Shown here: piece by piece, positions 49,237 to 57,550 of the stretch
Position numbering within the stretch: the stretch's first letter is position 1
Layout: the number at the start of each line of letters is the position of its first letter
NCBI RefSeq assembly: GCF_002217755.1
Contig: NZ_BCFL01000023.1
Coordinates: 285,247 to 349,246, forward strand
From: Streptomyces hyaluromycini
Lineage (GTDB): Bacteria; Actinomycetota; Actinomycetes; Streptomycetales; Streptomycetaceae
Direction of reading: 5' to 3'
Length of the DNA: 64,000 nucleotides
The notes under the pieces: generated by a model
Database searches by the model: none
Told to the model about the DNA's origin: nothing
What the model saw: only the letters and a program-made list of their open reading frames with translations
Program-made: the position numbers and the translations under genes

Positions 49237-50184
49237 TCACGGACAGCGCACGACCTGGCCCGCGTACGACAGGTTGCCGCCGAAGCCGAACAGCAGGACC
49301 GGGTCGCCGCCGGAGACGCGCCCCTGTTCGACCAGCTTGGAGAGGGCCAGGGGGATGCTGGCGGCGGAGGTGTTGCCCGATTCGGTGACGTCGCGGGCGA
49401 CGACCGCGTTGACCGCGCCGATCTTCGCGGCGAGGGGTTCGATGATCCGCAGGTTCGCCTGGTGCAGCACGACCGCCGCGAGGTCCACGGGGTCCACCCC
49501 GGCCTTCTCGCAGGCGCGCCGCGCGATGGGCGGCAGCTGGGTGGTGGCCCAGCGGTAGACGCTCTGCCCCTCCTGCGCGAACCGGGGCGGGGTGCCCTCG
49601 ATCCGTACGGCGTGGCTCATCTCGGGGACGGAACCCCAGAGGACCGGTCCGATCCCGGGTTCCTCACCCGGTCCGCAGGCCTCCACCACGGCCGCGCCCG
49701 CCCCGTCGCCGACCAGGACGCACGTCGTACGGTCGGTCCAGTCCGTGACCTCGGACATCTTGTCGGCGCCGATGACCAGGGCCCGGGTGGCGGCCCCAGC
49801 CCGGACAGTGTGGTCGGCGGTGGCGAGCGCGTGGGTGAAGCCGGCGCACACGACGTTGACGTCTATCGCGGCGGGCTGCGGAATGCCGAGCCGGGCGGCG
49901 ACGCGGGCGGCGGTGTTCGGGGAGCGGTCGATCGCGGTGGAGGTCGCGACCAGGACCAGGTCGATGTCCACGGGGGTGAGACCGGCCGTGGCGAGGGCCT
50001 TGGCGGCGGCGTGCGCGGCCAGCTCGTCGACGGGTTCGTCGGGTCCGGCGATGTGCCGGGTGTTGATGCCCACCCGGCTGCGGATCCACTCGTCACTGGT
50101 GTCGACCATGCCCGCCAGGTCCTCGTTGGTGAGCACCTTCGCGGGCTGGTAGTGGCCGACGGCGGCGATGCGCGAGCCGTTCAT
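49237..50184 (-). CDS. 3-oxoacyl-ACP synthase III (KAS III, FabH-like)
   Basis: A 315-aa thiolase-fold enzyme with an intact catalytic triad: Cys in DVNVVCAGFTHAL, His in VVLHQANLRIIEP and Asn in DVTESGNTSAASIP. N-terminal IAAVGHYQPAKVLTNEDL and GINTRHIAGPDE are family-typical. ATG at 50184 is chosen by family start and a GGGGGA block 10 bp upstream. Upstream of gntR in the same direction. KAS III normally starts fatty-acid synthesis by condensing an acyl-CoA with malonyl-ACP; a paralogue inside an acyl-CoA-handling island could use an unusual starter, but this is speculative. Confidence 0.9.
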   Translation of the reverse strand: MNGSRIAAVGHYQPAKVLTNEDLAGMVDTSDEWIRSRVGINTRHIAGPDEPVDELAAHAAAKALATAGLTPVDIDLVLVATSTAIDRSPNTAARVAARLGIPQPAAIDVNVVCAGFTHALATADHTVRAGAATRALVIGADKMSEVTDWTDRTTCVLVGDGAGAAVVEACGPGEEPGIGPVLWGSVPEMSHAVRIEGTPPRFAQEGQSVYRWATTQLPPIARRACEKAGVDPVDLAAVVLHQANLRIIEPLAAKIGAVNAVVARDVTESGNTSAASIPLALSKLVEQGRVSGGDPVLLFGFGGNLSYAGQVVRCP

Positions 50185-50331
50185 GGGTGGTGGATCCCCC
50201 TCGTTGCCTGGGTCTGGGCCCTCCAGTCTGTTCAGTGACTCACGGGTACGACGGCACGTAAGGCCACAGGAAACGGGCGCCCGAGTTGTCGGCTTCTTGC
50301 AGACCCTCGGACGCCCGAGCATTCCCGGCGG

Positions 50332-50466
50332 TCACCCGTTGAACAGTTGTGTCGCCTTCTGTACGAGTTCGTACACGCCGTAGGCGAACGGCGCGCCGAC
50401 CCAGACCCAGGCGACGGCGATCAGCCAGCGGCGGTCCGGCTCAGGCCGGCTGCTCTCGTTCGACAT
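50332..50466 (-). CDS. MFS transporter small subunit (44-aa single-helix protein)
   Basis: A 44-aa protein read in the minus strand: polar start MSNESSRPEPDRRW, one hydrophobic span (LIAVAWVWVGAPFAYGVYEL) and a short tail KATQLFNG. Its ATG lies 26 bp inside the end of the OFA transporter gene upstream, so the two are coupled. This pattern matches the short proteins annotated as MFS transporter small subunit beside actinobacterial OFA-type transporters. A structural or stabilising subunit role is inferred from coupling. Confidence 0.8.
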   Translation of the reverse strand: MSNESSRPEPDRRWLIAVAWVWVGAPFAYGVYELVQKATQLFNG

Positions 50467-51769
50467 CGACGGCCTCCCTCGGGGCGGGGATGTGGTAGCG
50501 GGTGTGGACGGGCCGGACCAGCTCGTTGGCGATGAACCCGACGACGAGCAGGCCGATCATGATGCCGAAGGACAGGGTGTACAGGTCGGAGCCGTGCTTG
50601 CCCGCGCCCTTCTGGTGGTCGGCGATCCAGTTGACGATCAGCGGCCCGAGCACCCCGGCGAGGGACCAGGCGGTGAGCAGCCGGCCGTGGATGGCGCCGA
50701 CCTGGTAGGTGCCGAAGAGGTCCTTCAGGTAGGCGGGCACGGTCGCGAAACCGCCGCCGTAGAAGGAGAGGATCACCAGTGCGCAGAGGATGAACAGCGG
50801 CTTGGAGGAGTCGCCGAAGAGGGCGATGAGCAGGTACATCAGGGCGCCGACGCCGAGGTAGACGCGGTAGATGTTCTTGCGGCCGATCAGGTCGGAGGTG
50901 GACGACCAGCCGATGCGGCCCGCCATGTTGGCGGCGGACAGCAGGGCGACGAACCCGGCCGCCGCGGACACCGTCACCGGCGTGGAGCTGTCGGCGAAGA
51001 AGTCCGTGATCATCGGGGCGGCCTTCTCCAGGATGCCGATGCCCGCGGTCACGTTCATGCAGAGCACGACCCACAGGCACCAGAACTGCGGGGTGCGGAT
51101 CGCGCTGTTCGCGGAGACCTGCACGCCCTCGAAGGCGCTCGGCGCGTCCACGACCGGCTTCTCCGTGCGCGGGACGCGGATCAGCAGCACGCCGAGGGTC
51201 ATGAAGACGGCGTACGACAGCCCGTGCACCAGGAAGGCGAGCGCGATGCCATCGTTGTCACTGCCGAAGGACGAGAGCATCTGCGCGGACCAGGGCGAGG
51301 CGATCAGCGCGCCGCCGCCGAAGCCCATGATGGCGATGCCGGTGGCCATGCCGGGCCGGTCCGGGAACCACTTGATCAGCGTGGAGACCGGCGAGATGTA
51401 GCCGATGCCGAGGCCGATGCCGCCGACGAAGCCGTAGCCGAGGACGATCAGCCAGAACTGCTTGGTCTCGGCGCCGAGTGCGGAGATCAGGAAGCCGGTG
51501 GAGAAGCAGACCAGGGCGACGGTCATGGCCCAGCGCGGACCGTTGCGCTCGACGAGGGTGCCGCCGAACGCGGCCGACAGACCGAGCATCACGATCGCGA
51601 GCTGGAAGGGCAGCGCGCTCTGGGTGCCGCTCAGGTTCAGCGCGGATTCGAGCGGCGGCTTGAACACGCTCCAGGCATAGGCCTGGCCGATGGAGAGATG
51701 GACGGAGAGGGCGGCGGGCGGGACGAGCCAGCGGCTCCAGCCCGGCGGTGCTACAGGGGGGCTGCTCAT
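50441..51769 (-). CDS. OFA-family MFS transporter, copy 3
   Basis: A 442-aa, about 12-TM transporter. ATG at 51769 begins MSSPPVAPPGWSRWLVPPAA; longer in-frame starts are possible up to 51958 but would run through the operator. Motifs: SIGQAYAWSVFKPPLESAL (first helix of the OFA family), GYGFVGGIGLGIGYISPVST, IKWFPDRPGMATGIAIMGFG, and LIGRKNIYRVYLGVGALMYL. It is distant from the tandem OFA pair and lacks their DPPKNWWP loop. The overlapping 44-aa gene is its likely partner. Divergent from the panE-like/formate dehydrogenase operon. Confidence 0.9.
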   Translation of the reverse strand: MSSPPVAPPGWSRWLVPPAALSVHLSIGQAYAWSVFKPPLESALNLSGTQSALPFQLAIVMLGLSAAFGGTLVERNGPRWAMTVALVCFSTGFLISALGAETKQFWLIVLGYGFVGGIGLGIGYISPVSTLIKWFPDRPGMATGIAIMGFGGGALIASPWSAQMLSSFGSDNDGIALAFLVHGLSYAVFMTLGVLLIRVPRTEKPVVDAPSAFEGVQVSANSAIRTPQFWCLWVVLCMNVTAGIGILEKAAPMITDFFADSSTPVTVSAAAGFVALLSAANMAGRIGWSSTSDLIGRKNIYRVYLGVGALMYLLIALFGDSSKPLFILCALVILSFYGGGFATVPAYLKDLFGTYQVGAIHGRLLTAWSLAGVLGPLIVNWIADHQKGAGKHGSDLYTLSFGIMIGLLVVGFIANELVRPVHTRYHIPAPREAVDVEREQPA

Positions 51770-51893
51770 GAGTCCCGAACGGTAGGGCCGCATCAGGGTG
51801 GTTGAGAACCCGACGACTCGATCGTGTGCGTTGAGCGGTATCCAGAATGCGCCGAACGGTCGCTGCCCGAACCCTTGTCGCCCCCGACTCCAT

Positions 51894-51907
51894 ACTGTAG
51901 ACAATAT
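51894..51907. promoter_or_regulatory. Putative GntR site between OFA-3 and the formate dehydrogenase operon
   Basis: ACTGTAGACAATAT lies in the 206-bp divergent gap and aligns with ACTGTATGCAATAT of the sucC/oxc palindrome and ACTGTAGAC of the gntR promoter. It would let one regulator control transporter and formate dehydrogenase operons. Confidence 0.6.
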
Positions 51908-51975
51908 TTCGTCGACATGATTCGGCCCACGACAGGCCACCTCCGCGGTATCCCTCAAACCGAACGGAGTGTTCC

Positions 51976-52947
51976 GTGAAAGTCGCAGTCCTCGGCGCCG
52001 GTGCGATCGGCGCCTACGTCGGTGCCGCGCTCCACCGCGCGGGCGCCGATGTGCACCTCATCGCCCGTGGACCCCATCTGGCGGCCATGAGGCAGTACGG
52101 AGTACGGGTGCTGAGCCCGCGCGGCGACTTCACCGCGCACGCCCACGCCACCGACGACCCGGCCGAGGCCGGCCCGGTCGACTACGTCTTCCTGGGCCTG
52201 AAGGCCAACTCGTACGCGGCGTGCGGGCCGCTGATCGAGCCGCTGCTGCACGAGCGGACGGCGGTGGTCGCCGCCCAGAACGGCATCCCCTGGTGGTACT
52301 TCCACCGGCACGGCGGCCCCTACGACGGCCACCGCGTCGAGAGCGTCGACCCGGGCGGTGCCGTCAGCGCCGTGCTCGCCCCCGCACGCGCCCTCGGCTG
52401 CGTGGTCTACGCGGCCACCGAACTCGAAGCCCCGGGCGTGGTACGGCACTTGGAGGGCACCAGGTTCTCCGTCGGCGAGCCCGACCGCAGCATGTCCAAG
52501 CGCTGCCTGCGGTTCAGCGAGGCCATGCAGACCGGCGGGCTGAAGTGCCCGGTGGAGCAGGACCTGCGCAACGACATCTGGCTCAAGCTGCTCGGCAACA
52601 TCTCCTTCAACCCGATCAGCGCGCTGGCCCGCGCCACCATGCGGCAGATGTGCCTGCACGGCGGTACCCGCCGGGTCATCGAGATCATGATGCGCGAGAC
52701 GCTCGACGTCGCCGAGGCGCTCGGCTGCGAGGTCGGGGTCTCCATCGAACGCCGCCTTGCGGGCGCCGAGAAGGTCGGCGACCACCGCACCTCCACGCTC
52801 CAGGACCTGGAACGCGGCAAGCCGCTGGAACTCGACGTGCTCCTCGCGGCCGTCGTCGAACTGGCGGGGATCACCGGTGTGGAGGTGCCCACCCTGCGCA
52901 CCGTGCACGCCATCTCGGACCTGCTCGCGCTGAGGAGCGCCGCATGA
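51976..52947 (+). CDS. Ketopantoate reductase-like (PanE/ApbA family) oxidoreductase
   Basis: A 323-aa protein: Rossmann GxGxxG in VAVLGAGAIGAYVGAALHRAGADV, DYVFLGLKANSYA, the NGIPWWYF segment, LKLLGNISFNPISALARA containing the active-site Lys/Asn region and a C-terminal helical domain. Family members reduce 2-oxo acids with NADPH. ATG is preceded by GAACGGAGTG. It overlaps the formate dehydrogenase catalytic gene by 4 bp (ATGA), so it is the first gene of that operon. Whether it acts in CoA supply (ketopantoate) or on another 2-oxo acid tied to oxalate/glyoxylate metabolism is open. Confidence 0.86.
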   Translation: MKVAVLGAGAIGAYVGAALHRAGADVHLIARGPHLAAMRQYGVRVLSPRGDFTAHAHATDDPAEAGPVDYVFLGLKANSYAACGPLIEPLLHERTAVVAAQNGIPWWYFHRHGGPYDGHRVESVDPGGAVSAVLAPARALGCVVYAATELEAPGVVRHLEGTRFSVGEPDRSMSKRCLRFSEAMQTGGLKCPVEQDLRNDIWLKLLGNISFNPISALARATMRQMCLHGGTRRVIEIMMRETLDVAEALGCEVGVSIERRLAGAEKVGDHRTSTLQDLERGKPLELDVLLAAVVELAGITGVEVPTLRTVHAISDLLALRSAA

Positions 52948-54863
52948 GGAAGCGCGAACCGAAGACCTACACCCGGCTCACCCGTCCGCTGGTCAGGGAC
53001 TCGCGCAACGAGCCGTTCCGGCAGGCGGGTTGGGAGGAGGCCCTGGACCGCGCGGCCCGCGGCCTGGAGCGCAACCGGGACGCGTTCGGGATGTTCTCCT
53101 GCGCCCGCGCCACCAACGAGATGAACTACGTGGCCCAGAAGTTCGCCCGGGTGGTGATGGGCACCAACAACGTCGACTCCTGCAACCGGACGTGTCACGC
53201 GCCGAGCGTCGCCGGTCTGACGGCCGCCTTCGGCTCCGGCGGCGGCACCTCCTCGTACGAGGAGATCGAGCACACCGACGTCATCGTGATGTGGGGCTCC
53301 AACGCCCGCTTCGCGCACCCCATCTTCTTCCAGCACGTGCTGAAGGGGATCAGGAACGGCGCCCGGATGTACGCCGTCGACCCGCGCCGTACGTCGACCG
53401 CCGAGTGGGCGGAGAGCTGGCTCGGGCTGAACGTCGGCACGGACATCCCGATGGCGCACGCGATCGGCCGGGAGATCATCCACGCGGGGCTGGCCAACGA
53501 GGCGTTCGTCGGGCGGGCGACGACCGGCTTCGCGGAGTACAAGGCGCTCGTGGAGCCCTGGACGCTGTCCCTCGCCGAGAAGGTGACGGGCGTACCGGCG
53601 CGGGCGATACGGGAGCTGGCGCACGCCTACGCCCGCGCCGAGCGCGCCCAGCTGTGCTGGACCCTCGGCATCACCGAGCACCACAACGGCACCGACAACG
53701 TCCGCGCCCTGATCAACCTTTCCCTCCTCACCGGTCAGGTGGGCCGCTGGGGCGCCGGGTTGCAGCCGCTGCGCGGCCAGAACAACGTGCAGGGCGGCGG
53801 CGACATGGGCGCCATCCCCAACCGCCTGCCCGGCTTCCAGGACATCCTCGACCCGGACGCCCGGCTGAAGTTCGAGTCGGTCTGGGACACGGTGATCCAG
53901 CCGCACTACGGGCTGAACCTCACCGAGATGTTCGAGGCGATGGAGGAGGGCACGCTCAAGGCCGTCTACTGCATCGGCGAGAACCCGGCCCAGTCCGAGG
54001 CCGACAGCGAGCAGGCGGTACGACGGCTGAGCGCCCTCGACTTCCTCGTCGTCCAGGACATCTTCCTCACGAAGACGGCGGAGCTGGCCGACGTGGTGCT
54101 GCCCGCGACCGCCGGCTGGGCGGAGACCGAGGGCACGACCACCAACAGCGAGCGGCGGGTGCAGCGGGTCCGCCGTGCGGTCACCCCGCCCGGCGAGGCC
54201 CGCGAGGACATCGACATCCTCTGCGCGCTCGCCGCGCGGCTCGGCCACGACTGGAAGTACCAGGACGCGGAGGCCGTCTGGAACGAGCTCCGCTCCGTCT
54301 CCCCCGACCACTACGGGATGACGTACGACCGTCTCGTCGAGCACCAGGGCATCCAGTGGCCCTGCCCGAGCACCGAGCGTCTCGAACCGACGTACCTGCA
54401 CGGCCGGTTGTGGGAGACGGACCCGGCGAAGCGCGGAACGCCGGCGCCCTTCGGGCTGGTCCGGCACGATCCGCCGGTCGACCTCACCGACGAGGAGTAC
54501 CCGATCCGGCTCACCACCGGGCGACGGCTGGACTCCTACAACACCGGGGTGCAGAGCGGCGGTTACGCCTCCCCGCTGCGGCGCGGCGAGTACATCGAGC
54601 TGTGCCCGGAGGACGCCGAACGGTACGGGGTGGTGGTCGGCGAGGAGGTCCGGGTGTCCTCGCGGCGGGGCGCGGTGGTGGCGCCGGTCTGGGTCGACAC
54701 GGCGCTGCGCCCCGGTCTCGCCTTCATGACCATGCACTTTCCCGACGAGGTGGACACCAACCAGCTGACGATCGAGGCCAACTGCCCGATCGCGGGGACG
54801 GCGGAGTTCAAGGCGTCGGCGATCCGTATCGAGAAGCTCCCGGTCGCGACCATCGTGAGGTGA
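52944..54863 (+). CDS. Formate dehydrogenase catalytic (bis-MGD) subunit lacking its N-terminal Fe-S part
   Basis: A 639-aa molybdopterin oxidoreductase with the catalytic Cys84-His85 in DSCNRTCHAPSVAGL (Cys in place of selenocysteine), MWGSNARFAHPIFFQHVLKG, QPLRGQNNVQGGGDMG, GENPAQSEADSE, and the C-terminal molydopterin-binding domain with LTTGRRLDSYNTGVQSGG and MHFPDEVDTNQLT. The canonical alpha chain carries [2Fe-2S], 4Fe-4S and a Fe4S4-bis-MGD domain before this point; here the protein starts right at KREPKTYTRLTRPLVRD. The missing part is encoded by the third gene (56683-57543). It oxidises formate to CO2. Confidence 0.92.
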   Translation: MRKREPKTYTRLTRPLVRDSRNEPFRQAGWEEALDRAARGLERNRDAFGMFSCARATNEMNYVAQKFARVVMGTNNVDSCNRTCHAPSVAGLTAAFGSGGGTSSYEEIEHTDVIVMWGSNARFAHPIFFQHVLKGIRNGARMYAVDPRRTSTAEWAESWLGLNVGTDIPMAHAIGREIIHAGLANEAFVGRATTGFAEYKALVEPWTLSLAEKVTGVPARAIRELAHAYARAERAQLCWTLGITEHHNGTDNVRALINLSLLTGQVGRWGAGLQPLRGQNNVQGGGDMGAIPNRLPGFQDILDPDARLKFESVWDTVIQPHYGLNLTEMFEAMEEGTLKAVYCIGENPAQSEADSEQAVRRLSALDFLVVQDIFLTKTAELADVVLPATAGWAETEGTTTNSERRVQRVRRAVTPPGEAREDIDILCALAARLGHDWKYQDAEAVWNELRSVSPDHYGMTYDRLVEHQGIQWPCPSTERLEPTYLHGRLWETDPAKRGTPAPFGLVRHDPPVDLTDEEYPIRLTTGRRLDSYNTGVQSGGYASPLRRGEYIELCPEDAERYGVVVGEEVRVSSRRGAVVAPVWVDTALRPGLAFMTMHFPDEVDTNQLTIEANCPIAGTAEFKASAIRIEKLPVATIVR

Positions 54864-54868
54864 CGCAA

Positions 54869-56686
54869 GTGGACCTGCACTTCGGCGACAGCAAGCCGAC
54901 GGACGAGGAACGGGCCGCCGTGGACGCCCTGTTGGGCCCTCCGGAGTCCTCCTGGGAGGGCGCCGACCGTTCCGACGCGGATCTGCGGTGGGCGCGCGGC
55001 GGCCGGGAGGCCCGGGACCGCCGCGACCTGCTGCTGCCGGGGCTGCACGCGATCAACGACCGGATCGGCTGGATCAGCGAGGGCGCCCTGGGCTACCTCT
55101 GCCGACGCCTGACCGTCCCCCCTGCCGAGGCCTACGGGGTCGCCACCTTCTACGCGATGTTCTCCGTCGAGCCCCGCCCGGCGACCGTCCTGCACGTCTG
55201 CACGGACCTGGCGTGCACGGCGGCCGGAGCGTCCGCACTGTGCGCCGGGGTGGAGACGGGCCTCGGTCCCGGGGCGCACGTCGAGCGCAGCCCCTGTCTG
55301 GGCCTGTGCGAGCGGGCCCCGGCCGCCCTCGCGATCCGGGCCGGGGATCCGGTGCGTACGGCGGTGGCGGCCCCGGCGACAGCCCGGACGGCCGTCCTCG
55401 CGGCCACCTCACCCGACTCGGCGCCCGAAGAGCCCCCGGCCGCCATGGCCGTGCCCCAGGCCGGGCAGGACGGCCTCGTCCTCCTCAAGCGCATCGGCGT
55501 GGTCGACCCGTCCTCGCTCGACGACTACCGGGCGCACGGCGGCTACACCGCCCTGCGGCACGCCTTCGGGCTCGGTCCCGCCGGGGTCATCCGCGAGGTC
55601 ACCGACTCGGGCCTGGTCGGGCGCGGTGGCGCCGCCTTCCCCACCGGCCGCAAGTGGCAGGCCACGGCGTCCCAGCCGGACCGCCCGCACTACCTGGTCT
55701 GCAACGCCGACGAGTCGGAGCCGGACACTTTCAAGGACCGCGTGCTCATGGAGGGCGATCCGTACTCCCTCGTGGAGGCGATGACGATCGCGGCGTACGC
55801 GATCGGCGCGCACCGGGGTTTCGTCTACCTCCGCGGCGAGTATCCGCGGGCGGCCCGCCGTCTGCAGCACGCGGTCGACCAGGCCCGTGCCCGGGGCTTC
55901 CTCGGCGACGACGTCCTCGGGCAGGGCTTCGCCTTCGACGTCGAGATCCGGCGCGGCGCCGGGGCGTACATCTGCGGCGAGGAGACCGCCCTGTTCAACT
56001 CCATCGAGGGGTACCGGGGCGAACCGCGCTCGAAGCCGCCGTTCCCTGTGGAAGAGGGGCTGTTCGGGAAGCCGACGGTCGAGAACAACGTGGAGACTCT
56101 GGTCAACGTCCTGCCGATCCTGACCATGGGCGCCCCGGCGTACGCGGCGACCGGGACGGAGAGGTCCACCGGCCCGAAGCTGTTCTGTGTGTCGGGGAGC
56201 GTGGCCCGCCCCGGCGTCTACGAACTCCCCTTCGGCGCCACGCTCGGCGAGCTGCTCCAACTGGCCGGAGTGCGCGAGAACTTGCGGGCGGTCCTGCTCG
56301 GCGGCGCCGCGGGCGGCTTCGTACGGCCGGACGAACTCGGTATCCCGCTCACCTTCGAGGGCACCCGGGAGGCGGGCACCACGCTCGGCTCGGGTGTGGT
56401 GATGGCCTTCGACGACACCGTGCCGCTCCCGCGACTCCTGCTCCGGATCGCTCAGTTCTTCAGGGACGAGTCCTGCGGGCAGTGCGTGCCCTGCCGGGTC
56501 GGGACGGTCCGGCAGGAGGAGGCGCTGCACCGGATCGTCGCGCGCACCGGCGCCGACGCGGCCGGGGACGTCGCGCTGCTGCGCGAGGTCGGGCGGGCGA
56601 TGCGGGACGCCTCGATCTGCGGTCTCGGCCAGACCGCGTGGAACGCCGTGGAGTCCGCCATCGACCGTCTGGGGGCGTACGAATGA
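54869..56686 (+). CDS. Fused NuoE+NuoF-like diaphorase subunit of formate dehydrogenase
   Basis: A 605-aa fusion. The first ~150 residues are a NuoE/FdsG [2Fe-2S] domain (AYGVATFYAMFSVEP, CTDLACTAAGA and SPCLGLCERAP give the four Cys). The rest is NuoF/FdsB: GLVGRGGAAFPTGRKW for NADH/FMN, NADESEPDTFKDR, GAGAYICGEETAL and the C-terminal SCGQCVPCRVGT [4Fe-4S] motif. It passes electrons from the Fe-S chain to NAD+. GTG at 54869 with GTGAGG 8 bp upstream; GTG at 54860 overlapping the stop is an alternative. Stop overlaps the Fe-S gene start (ATGA). Confidence 0.93.
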   Translation: MDLHFGDSKPTDEERAAVDALLGPPESSWEGADRSDADLRWARGGREARDRRDLLLPGLHAINDRIGWISEGALGYLCRRLTVPPAEAYGVATFYAMFSVEPRPATVLHVCTDLACTAAGASALCAGVETGLGPGAHVERSPCLGLCERAPAALAIRAGDPVRTAVAAPATARTAVLAATSPDSAPEEPPAAMAVPQAGQDGLVLLKRIGVVDPSSLDDYRAHGGYTALRHAFGLGPAGVIREVTDSGLVGRGGAAFPTGRKWQATASQPDRPHYLVCNADESEPDTFKDRVLMEGDPYSLVEAMTIAAYAIGAHRGFVYLRGEYPRAARRLQHAVDQARARGFLGDDVLGQGFAFDVEIRRGAGAYICGEETALFNSIEGYRGEPRSKPPFPVEEGLFGKPTVENNVETLVNVLPILTMGAPAYAATGTERSTGPKLFCVSGSVARPGVYELPFGATLGELLQLAGVRENLRAVLLGGAAGGFVRPDELGIPLTFEGTREAGTTLGSGVVMAFDDTVPLPRLLLRIAQFFRDESCGQCVPCRVGTVRQEEALHRIVARTGADAAGDVALLREVGRAMRDASICGLGQTAWNAVESAIDRLGAYE

Positions 56687-57543
56687 CCGTGACACCGCTG
56701 GGGATCCCGCGCCGGCTGCTGGAGTTCACGATCGACGGCCAGGAGGCCCGGGTCCCGGAGGGCTCGACGATCCTGGACTCCTGCCGGGCGGCCGGGAAGG
56801 ACGTGCCGACCCTGTGCGAGGGCGACACCCTGCGCCCGAAGAACGCCTGCCGGGTGTGCGTGGTGGAGGTGGAGGGGGCCCGGACCCTCGTGCCCGCCTG
56901 CTCCCGGAAGGCCGAGCCCGGGATGGTGGTCCGCACCGGCGGCGAACGCGTCCGGCACAGCCGCAGGATCGTCCTGGAGCTGCTGGCCTCCTCGGTGGAC
57001 CTGTCGACGACCCCGCGCGCCGCCGAGTGGATCAAGGAGTACGAGGCGAAGCCGGACCGCTTCGGCCCCGACGCGGCCCGCCTGGACGAGGAGCCCAGGG
57101 TCGACAACGATCTGTATGTGCGCGACTACGGCAAGTGCATCCTCTGCTACAAGTGCGTGGACGCCTGCGGCGACCAGTGGCAGAACAGTTTCGCGATCTC
57201 GGTGGCCGGGCGCGGCTTCGACGCCCGGATCGCCGTCGAGCACGACGCCCCGCTGACCGACTCGGCATGCGTGTACTGCGGGAACTGTGTGGAGGTGTGT
57301 CCCACCGGGGCGCTGTCGTTCAAGTCGGAGTTCGACATGCGGGCTGCGGGCACCTGGGACGAGTCACGGCAGACGGAGACGACCACCGTGTGCGCGTACT
57401 GCGGTGTGGGCTGCAACCTCACCCTCCACGTGCAGGACAATGAGATAGTCAAGGTCACCTCGCCGCACGACAACCCGGTGACCCACGGCAACCTCTGCAT
57501 CAAGGGCCGTTTCGGCTACCAGCACGTACAGAACCGGGGCTGA
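56683..57543 (+). CDS. Detached N-terminal Fe-S part of formate dehydrogenase alpha chain
   Basis: A 286-aa protein with, in order, a [2Fe-2S] plant-type domain (PTLCEGDTLRPKNACRVCVVEVEG), an NuoG-like Cys/His helix region, two [4Fe-4S] clusters (CILCYKCVDACGDQ and CVYCGNCVEVCPTGAL) and a half Fe4S4-molybdopterin domain at the end (CAYCGVGCNLTLHV ... NLCIKGRFGYQHV). It ends where the catalytic gene begins in the canonical FdsA order. So FdsA is cut inside the Fe4S4/bis-MGD domain and its first part is encoded last in the operon. The 4-bp overlap with the diaphorase gene couples expression. Confidence 0.9.
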   Translation: MTVTPLGIPRRLLEFTIDGQEARVPEGSTILDSCRAAGKDVPTLCEGDTLRPKNACRVCVVEVEGARTLVPACSRKAEPGMVVRTGGERVRHSRRIVLELLASSVDLSTTPRAAEWIKEYEAKPDRFGPDAARLDEEPRVDNDLYVRDYGKCILCYKCVDACGDQWQNSFAISVAGRGFDARIAVEHDAPLTDSACVYCGNCVEVCPTGALSFKSEFDMRAAGTWDESRQTETTTVCAYCGVGCNLTLHVQDNEIVKVTSPHDNPVTHGNLCIKGRFGYQHVQNRG

Positions 57544-57550
57544 TCAGGAC

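Noticed and set aside
51769..51958. Longer N-terminus for the third OFA transporter
   Set aside because: Would add a charged, unrelated 63-residue leader and run across the operator and promoter region.
52944..57543. Split formate dehydrogenase as a simple frameshift or sequencing error
   Set aside because: The two halves are in reversed gene order with another gene between them, so no single indel can explain it.
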